DNA of 7,553 nt from assembly GCA_002333095.1 (NCBI GenBank), contig DDBK01000188.1:1-7553 (forward strand). Reading direction: 5' to 3'. The translations under genes and the position numbers were made by a program. The notes beneath the pieces were generated by a model. It searched no databases, had not been told where the DNA came from, and worked only from the letters and a program-made list of their open reading frames with translations. This DNA is from Cellvibrionales bacterium UBA2034. GTDB taxonomy: Bacteria > Pseudomonadota > Gammaproteobacteria > Pseudomonadales > UBA7239. Shown here one piece after another: positions 6,386 to 7,553 of this stretch; the stretch's first letter is position 1, and every line of letters starts with the position of its first letter.

Positions 6386-6415
6386 GATGGTATCGGCCGA
6401 GATGGTATCAGCGGG
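6386..6415. repeat. 15-bp imperfect tandem repeat at the convergent gene junction
   Basis: GATGGTATCGGCCGA (6386-6400) is followed by GATGGTATCAGCGGG (6401-6415). The first nine bases are identical and 12 of 15 match overall. The repeat lies between the two convergent stops and includes the stop and last residues of the - strand lipoprotein gene. No hairpin with a T-run is present in the 26-bp gap. Confidence 0.7.
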
Positions 6416-7013
6416 CCATAAAGCGCTGCAGTTTTGAATCCAGGAATACCTGGTTGAGTGCCTGGTTGATCGTGTCATTGACCATGCGCTTGTTGCCATT
6501 TGCAGTGCCGATCACAGCCACCTGTTCGCTGCGTTGGCTCAGGTATTCACCGCTGTAGGTTGCGCCATCTTTGCTGATTTTTACGCCGATGCGACATTTC
6601 ACTACCACATTACCACCTACATTGGTTTTGGGGCGCTGGTAATCTATATCAATAATTTCCAGCGTAAACGTTGTCATGTCGCTGTTGCCCAATGTGCTGG
6701 GCACCGCAGCAAAATCCCAGCTCTGCAGTACTGTCACAGCCGCTTGTGATACCGACCTTTCCAGATTGGCATCGGTAGAAATGTAAGCAGAGTTATACAC
6801 GCCTCCCAGAGTGCCTATTGTTGTTTCGCGACGCAGATCCCGGGTGTCCACACTGACAGCTCTGTTGTGCCCGATGGGCATGGATGGCACTTTCAGATCC
6901 GGTTTTACGATCACGGTTTGCGGGCTGAGCGCACAGGCAGAAACAAACAAACCGCATGTCAGCAGGATAAAAAATCTTGATAACAAAAATCTTGGTAACA
7001 ACGACGATGCCAT
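6408..7013 (-). CDS. YajG-family outer-membrane lipoprotein
   Basis: This 201-residue protein has a lipoprotein signal peptide ending LFVSAC, with Cys27 as the lipidation site. The +2 residue is Ala, which by the usual sorting rule favours the outer membrane. The body has features of the YajG family (PF03923): a first strand after the anchor (TVIVKPDLKV), VDTRDLRRETTIGTLGG (55-71), the A-x-x-VLQSWDF region (92-101), TTFTLEIIDIDYQ (114-126) and a C-terminal helix NDTINQALNQVFLDSKLQRF. The function of the family is not established. The start has GGGAG at 7023-7027 (on the - strand), 9 nt before the ATG. The PCu(A)C gene ends 6 bp upstream, so the two are probably one transcript. Residues 6-15 of the signal peptide (LPRFL-LSRFF) come from a 15-bp tandem duplication. 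Confidence 0.85.
   Translation of the reverse strand: MASSLLPRFLLSRFFILLTCGLFVSACALSPQTVIVKPDLKVPSMPIGHNRAVSVDTRDLRRETTIGTLGGVYNSAYISTDANLERSVSQAAVTVLQSWDFAAVPSTLGNSDMTTFTLEIIDIDYQRPKTNVGGNVVVKCRIGVKISKDGATYSGEYLSQRSEQVAVIGTANGNKRMVNDTINQALNQVFLDSKLQRFMAR
6970..6999. repeat. 15-bp tandem repeat inside the lipoprotein signal-peptide coding region
   Basis: AAAAATCTTGATAAC (6970-6984) is followed by AAAAATCTTGGTAAC (6985-6999) with a single mismatch (+ strand). On the coding strand it duplicates five codons in frame, giving LPRFL then LSRFF within the signal peptide. Confidence 0.88.
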
Positions 7014-7019
7014 CAGGGC

Positions 7020-7493
7020 TTACTCCCGGGATACTGGTTTCACAGGCAGTGTTGCTGTGCTGGTGCTTTGATCATCAAATACAAACAGAAGTTCCACAGT
7101 TGACCCTGCCAGCAGTGGATTCGCGAGATCCAGTAGCATCACATGGTAACCGCCGGGCGCAAATTTCACGCTGCTGCCGGCAGGAATAATGAGCGGTGCC
7201 GAGACTTTCTGCATACGCATACCATTGGCGCTGTGAAGGTGTTCATGCAGTTCACAATGCGCTGCGAGTGATGCTGCACATTGGACATCAACGAGTTTTT
7301 TGTCTGTCGAGCCGCTGTTGTTCAGTGTCAGGAATGCAGCTGCATTGCGTACACCCGGCGGCGTTTCACGCACCCACCCGTCTGTAATGCTCACGAGCGA
7401 TACATTCGCAAATGCACTGGCGCATAGCAGTGTACAGAAAACAGGCATAGTAATAGCCTGGATTTTTCGAAAAATAGTCGAGTACATTGGCAT
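7020..7493 (-). CDS. PCu(A)C-type periplasmic copper chaperone (DUF461)
   Basis: The product has a signal peptide (from the second ATG: MPMYSTIFRK, hydrophobic core, ASAFA then cleavage before N30) and a mature domain of about 128 residues. Family marks are DGWVRETPPGVRNAAAFLTL (38-57), the metal-binding region ELHEHLHSANGMRM (81-94) and PGGYHVMLLDL (113-123). The His/Met set H83, M94, H117 and M119 approximates the H-x10-M-x21-H-x-M copper motif. Members carry Cu(I) in the periplasm, commonly to cytochrome oxidase assembly. C72, H79 and C80 lie just before the motif. An upstream ATG at 7505 would add MEIS. I prefer 7493 because GGAAA lies just before it on the - strand, whereas 7505 has no visible ribosome binding site. 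The gene lies 6 bp upstream of the lipoprotein gene in an apparent operon. Its promoter must overlap, or lie beyond, the right edge. Confidence 0.88.
   Translation of the reverse strand: MPMYSTIFRKIQAITMPVFCTLLCASAFANVSLVSITDGWVRETPPGVRNAAAFLTLNNSGSTDKKLVDVQCAASLAAHCELHEHLHSANGMRMQKVSAPLIIPAGSSVKFAPGGYHVMLLDLANPLLAGSTVELLFVFDDQSTSTATLPVKPVSRE
7462..7475. repeat. 14-bp perfect palindrome in the 5' end of the copper-chaperone gene
   Basis: ATTTTTCGAAAAAT at 7462-7475 is a perfect inverted repeat with no central spacer. It encodes the IFRKI part of the signal peptide on the - strand. It could be a regulator half-site pair, but coding constraint alone could also explain it. Confidence 0.5.
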
Positions 7494-7532
7494 GGATATT
7501 TCCATTCAGTGCATGAAAACTAGGAGCGAGCC

Positions 7533-7553
7533 GTGTTGATCTTGCTGTCGGGG
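7533..7553 (+). CDS. Possible start of a divergent gene running off the right edge
   Basis: AGGAG at 7522-7526 is a near-ideal ribosome binding site, 6 nt before GTG at 7533-7535. The seven codons that follow to the window edge are open and hydrophobic (M-L-I-L-L-S-G). This would be divergent from the copper-chaperone gene, with about 39 bp between the two starts. Too little is visible to name a family, and a chance match is possible. Confidence 0.4.

Noticed and set aside
6381..6400. Small palindromes (ATCCGGAT, TCGGCCGA) in the convergent gap as a bidirectional terminator
   Set aside because: They have no loop and no flanking T- or A-runs, so they are unlikely to form a working intrinsic terminator.
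7487..7515. TTGGCA at 7487-7492 as a -35 element for the rightward edge gene
   Set aside because: No reasonable -10 hexamer is found 16-18 bp downstream (TGCATG is the best at 17), so a promoter call is not supported.

Overview
The window reads as a stretch of gammaproteobacterial chromosome. The most telling content is a complete TonB2/TtpC-type energy-transduction operon of the kind known from Vibrio and from marine or polysaccharide-degrading gammaproteobacteria. The moderate GC content and the mix of families (DUF898, DUF3450, ExbB/ExbD/TonB, YajG-type lipoprotein, PCu(A)C chaperone) would fit a Cellvibrionaceae-like organism. That placement is an inference, not an identification.

Layout, left to right. 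Positions 1-381 hold the 3' end of a DUF898 (YjgN-like) membrane-protein gene on the + strand. A 124-bp spacer follows. A compact + strand operon then runs from 506 to 5986: a DUF3450 periplasmic coiled-coil protein, a TtpC-like MotA/TolQ/ExbB protein with a large periplasmic domain, a short ExbB, an ExbD, a TonB and a secreted TPR protein. The spacers are 7, 60, 64, 2 and 2 bp. Directly after the TPR stop, in the -1 frame, lies a 127-codon reading frame (5998-6381) that looks like a GyrI-like effector-binding domain. The first beta strand of that domain appears to lie in the TPR frame, so the two look like one gene of about 636 codons split by loss of one T in a run of five Ts (5964-5968). 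On the - strand and converging on it are a YajG-family lipoprotein gene (7013-6408) and, 6 bp upstream of it, a PCu(A)C copper-chaperone gene (start near 7493 or 7505). A well-placed ribosome binding site followed by GTG at 7533 suggests another + strand gene beginning at the right edge.

How the genes work together. ExbB and ExbD form the proton-driven inner-membrane motor. TonB spans the periplasm to energise outer-membrane TonB-dependent receptors. TtpC is the extra motor-associated protein that TonB2-type systems need. DUF3450 and TPR proteins commonly travel with such operons and probably act as periplasmic partners. The extra GyrI-like module on the TPR protein is the unusual element: it would place a small-molecule-binding fold in the periplasm next to a TonB motor.

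A second theme is a set of four short imperfect tandem duplications with units of 15, 18, 15 and 15 bp. Three lie at or just beyond gene ends and one lies inside a signal peptide. No tRNA, rRNA, CRISPR array, insertion sequence or convincing intrinsic terminator was seen.
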